DNA of 32,924 nucleotides from Bacteroidales bacterium (GTDB taxonomy: Bacteria > Bacteroidota > Bacteroidia > Bacteroidales > UBA932): the NCBI GenBank assembly GCA_017619675.1, contig JAFZRX010000012.1:1-32924 (forward strand), read 5' to 3'. Position 1 is the first letter of the stretch, and each line of letters opens with the position of its first letter. Shown one piece after another: positions 16,019-23,643 of this stretch. Both the position numbers and the translations under genes were made by a program. A model generated the notes under the pieces. The model was not told where the DNA came from and did not search any database. It worked only from the letters and a program-made list of their open reading frames with translations.

Positions 16019-16921
16019 ATGCTCCTCAGCACTTTCATAGACCGTGGAATAAAGGCCTTGGAACCGCTGTATCCCCAGCCCGAGGCCCGTCAGATGGTGC
16101 TTATGCTGTGTGAGGAACTCCTTGGAATAAAGAACTACACCCACATTGTAAATCCAGAGTACGAACTGTCCGTGCAGGACAGCGAACTCCTGCTTGGGAA
16201 ACTGGATGCCCTGAGCGGGGGGATGCCCCTGCAGTATGCGCTCGGCTTCGCCGATTTCTACTCCCTGCGTTTCAAGGTGACCCCCGCGGTGCTGATACCG
16301 CGGCCTGAGACGGAGCTCCTTGTAAAGGAGGCTCTGGAGCAGGCGATGCGCATCAGCAGGATGAGGGCGGCGTACGGGAAGAACGCGGAGAAGGTGAAGG
16401 TGCTGGACCTTTGCACGGGATCAGGCTGCATAGCGTGGAGCGTGGCCCTGAACCTTCCGGGTGCGGAAGTGGTGGCCACGGACATAAGCGCTGAAGCGCT
16501 GGAGGTGGCGCGGAGCCAGGACTTCGCTTCGGAATTGAAGGAGCGCCAGGCATCGGCGCCGGTGTTCGTCCAGTCCGACGTACTGGACACGGAGCAGGAG
16601 TTCCCGTACGGGCCTTTCGACATAATACTGAGCAATCCGCCGTATATACTTCCGTCGGAAAAGGAGCAGATGAGGCCCAATGTGCTGGACTATGAGCCGC
16701 ACACGGCTCTGTTCGCGCCGCAGGAGGATCCCATGCTGTTCTACCGCGCCATTGCCAGGTGGTCAGAACGCTTCCTGACGCCCGAAGGCAAGGGCCTGAC
16801 GGAGATAAACGAGCATCTGGCGGGGCCTGTGGCGGAGGTTTTCAGGGGCGCGGGATACCCCAATACGGAGGTAATCAAGGACTATTTTTATAAAAATCGC
16901 TTCGTCCTTTACTATAAATAA
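16019..16921 (+). CDS. prmC: Peptide chain release factor N5-glutamine methyltransferase
   Basis: A 300-residue SAM-dependent methyltransferase that methylates the Gln of the GGQ motif in release factors RF1/RF2. The helical N-terminal domain ends in GMPLQYALGFADFYSLRFKV. The family signature PRPETELLV follows, then the SAM motif VLDLCTGSGCIAW and the substrate-binding NPPY at residues 206-209 (LSNPPYILPSEKEQM). It starts 6 nt after ddl and is the last gene of the PBP1A operon, followed by two terminators. A housekeeping translation gene at the end of a cell-wall operon is unusual but probably just co-transcription. Confidence 0.95.
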   Translation: MLLSTFIDRGIKALEPLYPQPEARQMVLMLCEELLGIKNYTHIVNPEYELSVQDSELLLGKLDALSGGMPLQYALGFADFYSLRFKVTPAVLIPRPETELLVKEALEQAMRISRMRAAYGKNAEKVKVLDLCTGSGCIAWSVALNLPGAEVVATDISAEALEVARSQDFASELKERQASAPVFVQSDVLDTEQEFPYGPFDIILSNPPYILPSEKEQMRPNVLDYEPHTALFAPQEDPMLFYRAIARWSERFLTPEGKGLTEINEHLAGPVAEVFRGAGYPNTEVIKDYFYKNRFVLYYK

Positions 16922-16922
16922 T

Positions 16923-16951
16923 GGCCTGTAGGGGCCTGGAAGGCCTTTTTT
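16923..16951 (+). terminator. GGCC hairpin terminator after prmC
   Basis: A short GC stem (GGCC-TGGAA-GGCC, or alternatively GGCCT paired with AGGCC over a longer loop) is followed directly by six T residues. It begins 2 nt after the prmC stop. Confidence 0.65.
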
Positions 16952-16960
16952 GAAAATTAG

Positions 16961-16992
16961 CCGTGTACTTTTAGGGTACACGGTTCTTTTTT
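16961..16992 (+). terminator. Second intrinsic terminator after prmC
   Basis: A perfect 8-bp stem, CCGTGTAC/GTACACGG, with a 7-nt loop (16961-16983) is followed by TTCTTTTTT. With the preceding hairpin this makes a tandem terminator closing the PBP1A-prmC operon. Confidence 0.85.
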
Positions 16993-17027
16993 GTTCACTT
17001 TGCAGGTGATTACTTAACTGCTTAACT

Positions 17028-18191
17028 ATGAAAACTTCATTAAAAATGCTGCCTCTGGCAGCGATCCTGCTGGCGGTATCCTGTGACGGGATACAGGGCG
17101 AGCAGGTTGCTGAAGCATCATCAAGCGCCACCACCCTCCAGGAGGTGGCGCAGATGCTCAGTTCCCTGCCCCTTGACGGCCGGCAATTTGCGGAAGTGCA
17201 TTCCGCGGTAACCGCATCCACCCTTAACGGGTACGATGAGGAGTACACTATGAAAGACCTGTTCGCCGCGCCGGGAAGCGGAGTGGGGGACCAGGTATTG
17301 GGCACTAAGGCGGACGGAGATTATCAGCATCCCCTGAGGGACCTGATCCGGGAGTATCTGTCTGACAGGTACAGGACAAAGGCGGGGGAGAGCGACTACG
17401 CCGCCGTAGAAGAATATATAGAAAGCCTGGTTGATGCCGACATCCAGATATACTGGCCGTTCGCGGACTGCTGGGATGGAAAGGAGGAGCCTGTGATAAC
17501 CTTCAATCCGGGTACGGAGGCGGAGGCCAACATTGGTTATACCCTTGACGGAAACCAGGTGGAAGTGTCGGAAGCCGTTGCAAGGGAGCGTCCCGTATGG
17601 GTGGTGAATGTAAATGACGACAGCGCTTACACCACCTACGAGATGCTCCTGAAGCAGAACCCCGGCTGGGGGCAGGGCGGAGACATATACGTGGGTACCA
17701 AGGCCGACGACGAGACGGATGTCAAGTCGCTGAGGCTCAAGAACTTCATGATGCGGCGCAACTACGATTCATGGTTCTGCGGGGCGTCCGAGTTCTTTGT
17801 GAAATGCGGCCTGGTGGAGAATTTCAAGGCCAAGACGGAGGACGACCTGCGGCTGTACGTGCCAACCGTCACTGACTTCATGGTGGTGGTGAAGAGGCGT
17901 CAGATGGGGGAGAGGGTGCCTTTCAACGTGCTGCTGGCGTCGGAATGGACGGACCAGATGGAAGACATAGCCTTCATGATTACTGAGGATGACGGCGGTA
18001 CAATCACGTCCTGGAAGGTGGAGGGCACGCTGAAGATAAAGTCAAAGACATATGGAATAGAGATAGAACTGCCCATCCACAGCCGTGACGACATTGTCTG
18101 GAGGGGATGCCTGTCAAGGCGTTATCTGCTCAACAACAGTGGAAAAGTGCAGCATTTCGGGGACGTGGAGGTGACCCTGGAACTCAGTTAG
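17028..18191 (+). CDS. Putative lipoprotein of unknown function
   Basis: I do not recognise this 387-residue protein. Its N terminus (MKTSLKMLPLAAILLAVSC) is a clear type II signal peptide with lipobox LAVSC, so it should be lipidated at Cys19. The residues after Cys (DGIQGE) include acids close to the lipidated Cys, which in Bacteroidota can favour surface export. No repeats or catalytic motifs stand out. The C-terminal half (residues ~225-387) looks like an alternating beta-rich domain with two Cys (WFCGASEF and FVKCGLV) close together. It is preceded by the double terminator and has its own unit. No perfect -7 box is seen (best TTCACTTTG near 16993). The 3' end overlaps the convergent U32 gene by 4 nt. 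Confidence 0.8.
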   Translation: MKTSLKMLPLAAILLAVSCDGIQGEQVAEASSSATTLQEVAQMLSSLPLDGRQFAEVHSAVTASTLNGYDEEYTMKDLFAAPGSGVGDQVLGTKADGDYQHPLRDLIREYLSDRYRTKAGESDYAAVEEYIESLVDADIQIYWPFADCWDGKEEPVITFNPGTEAEANIGYTLDGNQVEVSEAVARERPVWVVNVNDDSAYTTYEMLLKQNPGWGQGGDIYVGTKADDETDVKSLRLKNFMMRRNYDSWFCGASEFFVKCGLVENFKAKTEDDLRLYVPTVTDFMVVVKRRQMGERVPFNVLLASEWTDQMEDIAFMITEDDGGTITSWKVEGTLKIKSKTYGIEIELPIHSRDDIVWRGCLSRRYLLNNSGKVQHFGDVEVTLELS

Positions 18192-19951
18192 GCTTCCTTG
18201 ACGGTCATCTCGCAGTGACGGCAGTCAAAGCCAAGGGCGAAGCGGCGGCCGTTGTTCAGAAGGAACAGGGGCCCGCTCTCCGCGGCGCCCTGGCGGACGG
18301 GGCAGAGGTTCAGTTCGTAGCGGATGCAGTATTTGCTGCGCATGAGTTCGCCGTTCACGGGAGCCGCGTTCTCCTTCTGGACGGGGCCTTGTGGGCGCGG
18401 GGCCGCGGTCAGCGGCACCTTTCCGCAAGGAAGCCTGTCCAGTTCCGCGGCAAGGCTGCGGCAGAGGCCGTTGAGCGCGGAGGCGCTCAGGAGCGGCAGG
18501 CTGCCGTCCGCGGTGCGGACTTCCGTACCTGACAGTTGGAAAATGTATGGGACGATAGTTTTTGATAGTTGATTCTGGAACAGGGCTTCCATACGTGCCT
18601 TGTTCTGAGCGGACGGGCCGGCCGTTTCCAGGTCGGCCTGGACGCTTCTTCCGTCCTGGGTGCCGGCGAAGGCCGTGACCCGGTATCCGGCGTTCTCGCT
18701 TCCGTCAATCTGAAGGCGGATACCGGCGGGAATGAGCCTGCGGCACATATTGGCCTGGAGTTCCCTTTCAAAGGCAGCGTTTATGTTGCGGTAAAGGGTG
18801 TCGCCGGGCTTCAGACCCGCGACGTTCTTGCAACGGATTTCATAGCCGTTGCATACGTCGCCCCTGAAGCCGGTTATACTGGAACCGTCCACAAAGCAGA
18901 ATCCGTCCCCGTTGTTAAGGGTGGAGACGCCCTTGAGGGGTTTTACCGTAATCTGCATGTTGTATTTGTCCGCCGGTTTCACGGAAAGGACCTTTCCAAG
19001 GCATTCTCCCATAGATTTAGGAGCGTCCATGGAGGCCCATTTTCCGCGTTTGCCGTCCAGGAACAACTGGGTGTATCCGCGGTTGAAGGTCTTGTTGCTG
19101 TCCGGCTTGAAACCTCCGGTCACGGTCCCGAAGGATGCCCTGGCGTATCTGTCAGGATATTTTGCCACCAGGCGGTCGAGGGCCAGGCTGTATTCGCGCA
19201 CTACGTTCTTGACGTAGGACGCGCTCTTCAGCCTTCCCTCTATCTTGAAGGAACTTACTCCGGCTTCCGCCAGTTCCTCTATCCTTTCAAGAAGGTTGAA
19301 GTCCTTCAGGGACAGCAGGGCCTTGTTCCTTACCAGGACATTGCCCTTTGCGTCAACCAGGTCATAGAGCGAGCGGCAGGCCTGTATGCATTCCCCTTTG
19401 TTGGCACTCCTGCCGCTGAGGGCTTCGGAAAGGTAGCAGTCCCCGCTGTAACCGGTGCAGAGCGCGCCGTGTACAAAGAACTCCAGTTCCGCATCCGTCA
19501 CGGCGGCCACCTCCTTCACCTGTTCCAGGGAAAGCTGCCTTTCCAGGATTAACCTGGAAAAGCCTGCGGACTGGTAGTACCGGGCTTTTGCGGCGTCGCG
19601 GAGGGCGCACTGGGTGGAGGCGTGGAGCGGTACGATGATATCTTTCCAGGTGCTTATCACGGGATCCCTTACTATGAAGGCGTCCACGCCCGCCTCCTGC
19701 GCCCGAAGCATCATCTGATGAACTTCTTCCAGCTCCCCCTCCTCCAGCGTGACGTTGACCGTCAGGAAGATGCGGGCGCCAAAGGTATGCGCGTAGGCAC
19801 ACAGACTTTCAATGTCGGAAAGGCTGTTGCCCGCGTCCTTCCGCGCCCCGAATCCAGGGCCGCCTATATACACTGCATCGGCACCGCAGTCTATGGCCGC
19901 AATGCCGATGTCAGAGTTTCTCGCGGGAGCGAGAAGTTCAAGATGCTTCAT
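18188..19951 (-). CDS. Peptidase U32 family protein (RlhA/TrhP-type)
   Basis: A 587-residue U32-family protein. The TIM-barrel N-terminal half has LELLAPARNSDIGIAAIDCGADAVYIGG, HASTQCALRDAAKARY and EFFVHGALCTGYSGDCYLSE, then the Cys-rich CIQACRSLYD and FKIEGRLKSASYV. The far C terminus carries a second Cys set, MRSKYCIRYELNLCP ... FDCRHCEM. Despite the name, characterised relatives (RlhA/YdcP, TrhP/YegQ) are prephenate-dependent RNA hydroxylases acting on 23S rRNA C2501 or tRNA U34, and the Cys pattern suggests an Fe-S cluster. Which RNA is modified cannot be decided. It is translationally coupled (TAATG) to the TPR gene upstream, an odd pairing of a cytosolic enzyme with a secreted protein. 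Confidence 0.9.
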   Translation of the reverse strand: MKHLELLAPARNSDIGIAAIDCGADAVYIGGPGFGARKDAGNSLSDIESLCAYAHTFGARIFLTVNVTLEEGELEEVHQMMLRAQEAGVDAFIVRDPVISTWKDIIVPLHASTQCALRDAAKARYYQSAGFSRLILERQLSLEQVKEVAAVTDAELEFFVHGALCTGYSGDCYLSEALSGRSANKGECIQACRSLYDLVDAKGNVLVRNKALLSLKDFNLLERIEELAEAGVSSFKIEGRLKSASYVKNVVREYSLALDRLVAKYPDRYARASFGTVTGGFKPDSNKTFNRGYTQLFLDGKRGKWASMDAPKSMGECLGKVLSVKPADKYNMQITVKPLKGVSTLNNGDGFCFVDGSSITGFRGDVCNGYEIRCKNVAGLKPGDTLYRNINAAFERELQANMCRRLIPAGIRLQIDGSENAGYRVTAFAGTQDGRSVQADLETAGPSAQNKARMEALFQNQLSKTIVPYIFQLSGTEVRTADGSLPLLSASALNGLCRSLAAELDRLPCGKVPLTAAPRPQGPVQKENAAPVNGELMRSKYCIRYELNLCPVRQGAAESGPLFLLNNGRRFALGFDCRHCEMTVKEA

Positions 19952-20787
19952 TATTTCTTGAGAGCGTCGATGACAGCCTTGATCTGGGCTGCGTCGGAAG
20001 CGTTAGGTGAAAGCTCGAGATACTTGCCCAGATACTCGATAGCCTCCGCCTTCTTTGAAAGGCTGTTGGCTGCGGTTCCCGCGATCTTGAAAGCGTTTGC
20101 TGACTCTGCGTACTTAGCAGACTCAACTGCTGTATCGAATGCTTTCTGATAGTCCTTGTCCCTGAGGAAGTTGGAAGCCTCCTTGAGGAGGACGGTTCCG
20201 ATCTGCTTGTTGGCGTTGTCTGCCTGACCGTTCTCTGCCGCTGCCTTGAGGGCCTCGAGGGCCTCCTCTGACTTGTTCAACTGGTTGAGGGCCATTCCAA
20301 GGCGGAGGGCTGCCATTCCGTTGGTAGGATCTGCGTCAGTGATTGCCTTGTAAGCCGCGGCGGCTCCCTCATAGTCCTTTGCGGTGAGAAGGGCGTTGCC
20401 TTTCTGGAGTTGAACCTGCGGGATAAGTTTCTCTGCGTTTGCAAGGACGTCGTCAGCGCCGAATTCCTTTGCGGCCGCTACGGTCTCCTCAAGCTTTGCA
20501 ACTGCCTCATCGTACTTTGTAGCCTTGATGAGGTCATTTACCATTGAGTAGTGAAGTTTAGGGATAACTTCTTTGCAGTTCTCGACAATTTCTGCTCCCT
20601 CGTCTCCCAGAGTCTTGGCCATGTCAAATGCCTTCTGGAAATAATCAATTGCTGCAGCCTTGTCTGTGTTGGATGCGGTGGCACCGTTGTTGAACAGTTC
20701 GGTTGCCTGCTGAAGGGATGCCTCCTGGGCGAAAATCAGTCCAGCTGAGAATACAACTGCTGCGATAGAAAGTAAAAGTTTCTTCAT
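19951..20787 (-). CDS. Periplasmic TPR-repeat protein
   Basis: A 278-residue protein with a Sec signal peptide (MKKLLLSIAAVVFSAGLIFA, likely cleaved before QEASL). Tetratricopeptide-like helical repeats fill the mature region, for example AAIDYFQKAFDMAKTLGD, YDEAVAKLEETVAAAKEFG, YEGAAAAYKAITDADPTNGMAALRLG and AEAIEYLGKYLELSPNA. The mature protein is Ala-rich and acidic/neutral, suited to protein-protein contacts in the periplasm. It is the first gene of a two-gene unit with the U32 gene. A TAnnTTTG box at 20824-20831 predicts a leader of about 30 nt. Specific partners are unknown. Confidence 0.88.
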   Translation of the reverse strand: MKKLLLSIAAVVFSAGLIFAQEASLQQATELFNNGATASNTDKAAAIDYFQKAFDMAKTLGDEGAEIVENCKEVIPKLHYSMVNDLIKATKYDEAVAKLEETVAAAKEFGADDVLANAEKLIPQVQLQKGNALLTAKDYEGAAAAYKAITDADPTNGMAALRLGMALNQLNKSEEALEALKAAAENGQADNANKQIGTVLLKEASNFLRDKDYQKAFDTAVESAKYAESANAFKIAGTAANSLSKKAEAIEYLGKYLELSPNASDAAQIKAVIDALKK

Positions 20788-20823
20788 GATATAGTAAATG
20801 TTTGTTTAAACGCTTGTGGCAAG

Positions 20824-20831
20824 CAAAAATA
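20824..20831 (-). promoter_or_regulatory. -7 box TATTTTTG for the TPR-U32 unit
   Basis: A perfect TAnnTTTG match on the minus strand, 36 nt upstream of the TPR gene ATG. Confidence 0.55.
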
Positions 20832-20843
20832 GTAAAAATGTAT

Positions 20844-20851
20844 TAATTTTG
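20844..20851 (+). promoter_or_regulatory. -7 box TAATTTTG for the M16-like gene
   Basis: A perfect TAnnTTTG match ending 20 nt before the ATG at 20872, and 12 bp from the opposing TPR promoter box. Confidence 0.55.
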
Positions 20852-20871
20852 CGACTACTGACGCAAATCTT

Positions 20872-22530
20872 ATGCTAAAGTTCAAATCTGTATTCATTTT
20901 TTTTGCGGCCCTCTTGCCGTCATTCGCCGTCCGCGCCCAGGAAAACACTGCAGCCCAGATGGTTACATCCATGTATGACAGGCAGGCCCAGATCCTATAT
21001 GACTTAAAATCAGAACAATTATATCTGCGCAATAACGCCGCACAGGTGTCTTCCGCGGTTGAAGCGGACCTCAAGGTGAACGGCGTGCCCGCAAAGGACT
21101 TTGTCGCATCCAGGAACCTCGCGCTGGCAGCCCTGCGTCACAGCAATGATGCCTCGGATAAGCAAATCGCTGCATTCTTTGACTCCAGGGATATGAAGGC
21201 GGCGGACGAGATTCCGCTCTTCAACGACTACATAAGGGCAAAGTTCGCGGAGAAGTCCGGCGCCGTTACGGCAGACCGCATAGACCTGGATTACGGCAGT
21301 CCGGCCATCGCGCCCGTGCAGGCGCCCAAGAAGGTGAGGGTTACCTCCGACACCCCGGAGCCCATCACGGGCGGCCGCATGTGGATGTTCTCCAACGGAA
21401 TGAGGGTAATCTACAGGCAGGACAAGAAAGCCAAAGACCTGTCATATACGCTGGCCCTGCGAGGCGGCTACGGCAGCGTCAGCGGCCTGCAGTTCGGCCA
21501 GGGGGCCTATGTGGGAGACATCCTGCCGCTGCTCCGCGTGAAGGGGATGAGCGGGCTTGCTTTCCGCAACATGCTGGCCTACAACGGCATCTCCATGGAC
21601 GCCCATGTGAGCCTGATGGACCTCCGTATCAACGGCACCGCGCCGCTGGGAAGCCTGGAGCTCCTGCTCCAGTCCCTGCTGGCGCTCGCCAACAGTTCCT
21701 CCGTGGATCCGGATACCTACGCTTATTATCGCACGCTCACTGAAAGTCCTACTTCAGACGCCATAATTGACAACCTCCTGCGCCCGGACTTCATCTATAC
21801 CTCCCATAAATATGAGGTGGACCTTCCGCAGGACCTCATGCTGCGGGCCTACAATGAGTATTACTCCAAGCGTTTCTCCAACCTTGACGACGGAGTTCTG
21901 ATCATCACCTCCAACAAGACCGACTACCAGATGCAGACCCTCCTGGGCAAGTACCTGGGCGCTTTCCGCACATCAAAAAAGTACAATGTCTACCCCCAGG
22001 TACAATATATCCAGAGGGCGGGTACATCATATTTTACCGCTTCCGGCAGCCCTCAGCTGCGCTTTACCATGTCCATGTTCCTGTCGCTTACCGCTGACAG
22101 TTACCTGGCTACCCGCCTCGCGGAAATAATCCTCCAGACCGAGGCGCGCAAGACCTTCAGGGACAACAAGGTCACGCTCCAGTCCACCATGGAGACCTTC
22201 CCGTACGAACGCTACTGCGTCACCCTTACGGTTGACGGCCTGTTCTCCTCCCTGGACATGCAGGCGCTCAGGGGAGTCGCGGCCAGATGCGCGGACCTTG
22301 TGATCAGTTCCGATGAGATGAAGGCCTACAAGGCCCAGCTGCTGGGCATCATAGGGGAGGAAATATCCTCCGACAGGGCCAAGGCGGACCTTGCCCTGGC
22401 CCGGTACTGCGGCCGCAAGGACCTCCTTTCCAACTACCAGTCCCGCGTGGACAAGATCACCGACGCCCAGTTGTCAGACATCCTCGAGGCCCTGGCTGAA
22501 GGCAGCAAGGTGGAATACATCCAGAGATGA
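20872..22530 (+). CDS. Secreted M16-like protein lacking the zinc motif
   Basis: A 552-residue exported protein with a signal peptide (about residues 1-23, likely cleaved after VRA). A helical N-terminal region leads to an M16 (insulinase/processing peptidase) fold beginning near residue 173 with MFSNGMRVIYRQDKKAKDLSYTLALRGGYGS, the usual first strand of M16 domains. Where M16 enzymes have HxxEH about 45 residues further on, this protein reads GAYVGDILPLLRVKGMSGLAF, with no His or Glu ligands, so it should not bind catalytic zinc. Later segments (YYSKRFSNLDDGVLIITSNKT) resemble the M16 linker and second domain. Probably a structural or regulatory pseudo-peptidase; inactive M16 subunits normally pair with active ones. 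Its stop overlaps the DUF3109 start (ATGA). Confidence 0.75.
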   Translation: MLKFKSVFIFFAALLPSFAVRAQENTAAQMVTSMYDRQAQILYDLKSEQLYLRNNAAQVSSAVEADLKVNGVPAKDFVASRNLALAALRHSNDASDKQIAAFFDSRDMKAADEIPLFNDYIRAKFAEKSGAVTADRIDLDYGSPAIAPVQAPKKVRVTSDTPEPITGGRMWMFSNGMRVIYRQDKKAKDLSYTLALRGGYGSVSGLQFGQGAYVGDILPLLRVKGMSGLAFRNMLAYNGISMDAHVSLMDLRINGTAPLGSLELLLQSLLALANSSSVDPDTYAYYRTLTESPTSDAIIDNLLRPDFIYTSHKYEVDLPQDLMLRAYNEYYSKRFSNLDDGVLIITSNKTDYQMQTLLGKYLGAFRTSKKYNVYPQVQYIQRAGTSYFTASGSPQLRFTMSMFLSLTADSYLATRLAEIILQTEARKTFRDNKVTLQSTMETFPYERYCVTLTVDGLFSSLDMQALRGVAARCADLVISSDEMKAYKAQLLGIIGEEISSDRAKADLALARYCGRKDLLSNYQSRVDKITDAQLSDILEALAEGSKVEYIQR

Positions 22531-23135
22531 GTGCGGAGCGGGATTACGGTGTCATTTTCCAGATAGGGGACATACTTGTCTCCGAGGAAGTCATCACCGG
22601 TTTCTTCTGCTGTGATTACCCCGTATGCAAGGGCGAATGCTGCATTGCAGGGGAGTTCGGAGCTCCGCTGGAGGAAGAAGAACTCCAGGTGCTGGAAGAC
22701 GAATATCCGAACTATGGGAAGTACATGACTCCGGCGGGGCACAGCGCCGTCGCGGAGAAGGGCTTCTTCGAACTGGACATAGAGGGGGAACTGGTGACCA
22801 CGGTGGCGCGCGGCGGGGAGTGCGCATACTCTTTCCAGGACGCCTCCGGGAACTGCCTCTGCGCCATTGAGAAATGCTTTTTCAAGGGAGAATGCGCACT
22901 CCGCAAGCCGCGCTCCTGCTGGCTCTATCCCGTCAGGGTCACCAAACTCACCAACGGGGGCCTGGCGCTGAATTTCCATCAGTGGGACGTGTGCAAGGCC
23001 GCTTTCGAAAAGGGCAAAAAGGAAGGGATCCACGTTTATGAATTCCTGCGTGAACCCCTCTCAAAGTTATTCGGGGACGAATTTTACGAAGCCCTGTGCG
23101 CCGCGGCTGCTAGGTTTCGGGATTCCGAAATTTAA
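22527..23135 (+). CDS. DUF3109 family Cys-rich protein
   Basis: A 202-residue cytosolic protein of a family widespread in Bacteroidota with no established function. Conserved features seen are FFCCDYPVCKGECCIAGEFGAPLEEEE near the N terminus, KYMTPAGHSAVAEKGFF, and the second Cys set ECAYSFQDASGNCLCAIEKCFF...RKPRSCWLYPVRV. The two clusters, C-C-x4-C-x3-C-C and a later C-x-C/C-x-C group, resemble metal or Fe-S binding as in the YkgJ-type CxxxCxxCC proteins. It is coupled by ATGA to the M16-like gene, and its end overlaps the convergent membrane-protein gene by 26 nt. The role is not known. Confidence 0.85.
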   Translation: MSAERDYGVIFQIGDILVSEEVITGFFCCDYPVCKGECCIAGEFGAPLEEEELQVLEDEYPNYGKYMTPAGHSAVAEKGFFELDIEGELVTTVARGGECAYSFQDASGNCLCAIEKCFFKGECALRKPRSCWLYPVRVTKLTNGGLALNFHQWDVCKAAFEKGKKEGIHVYEFLREPLSKLFGDEFYEALCAAAARFRDSEI

Positions 23136-23577
23136 ACTCAAGGCCCGATGCCAGGCGGGCCACATCCTTAGATATACCTTCCATGTAGAAGCCTGCCAGT
23201 TCGCGGGTGAGGGTTATCCTGTCTTCCCAGGTCCTGGCCGCGCGGTTGAACTTGTTGCGCAGGCGGAAGGTCATGTTCTCACCCTCTTCGGTCTCAAGTT
23301 CGTAACCGCGCTCTTCCATGAAGGCCACCACGCCGTCACGGATCTCCGAGTATGATCCGGTGATGCGGACACCGCGTTTGGCATAGCCGAACTTGGGGTA
23401 GATGGCGGACACGGCAAGGAACATTACCGCTATCTTCAGGATTGAACCCCATCCTTCGCGGAACATGACGTTGACGTCAGGACTGACCAGCTTGAGGGCC
23501 ACCAGGATGAGCATGATGACGGTTACTATCAGGGATATGTAAACGAAATATTTGAGGGCTCTTACTATGTATTTCAT
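23110..23577 (-). CDS. Small membrane protein of unknown function
   Basis: I do not recognise a named family. The 155-residue protein has two hydrophobic helices (about 9-30 and 46-62), with the loop SPDVNVMFREGWGS between them, and a soluble C-terminal domain of about 90 residues. That domain contains KRGVRITGSYSEIRDGVVAFMEERGYELETEEG, YELETEEGENMTFRLRN and a likely beta-rich core; the NKFNRAARTWEDRITLTR region is basic. The helical hairpin suggests an inner-membrane anchor. A perfect TAnnTTTG box (23583-23590) lies only 5 nt before the ATG, implying a leaderless or near-leaderless mRNA. Confidence 0.75.
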   Translation of the reverse strand: MKYIVRALKYFVYISLIVTVIMLILVALKLVSPDVNVMFREGWGSILKIAVMFLAVSAIYPKFGYAKRGVRITGSYSEIRDGVVAFMEERGYELETEEGENMTFRLRNKFNRAARTWEDRITLTRELAGFYMEGISKDVARLASGLEFKFRNPET

Positions 23578-23582
23578 AGTAA

Positions 23583-23590
23583 CAAAGATA
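23583..23590 (-). promoter_or_regulatory. -7 box TATCTTTG abutting the start codon at 23577
   Basis: A perfect TAnnTTTG match whose last base is 6 nt from the A of the ATG. If used, transcription would begin at or within a couple of bases of the start codon. Confidence 0.5.
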
Positions 23591-23643
23591 GTGTATCTGC
23601 ATGAATTTTGCTAAATTCGCAGGGTATTATAAAACATTAGGTT

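Noticed and set aside
18569-19552. Long plus-strand open frame (327 codons) inside the U32 gene
   Set aside because: It runs antisense to a well-supported family gene, has no recognisable domains and reflects GC-rich codon structure.
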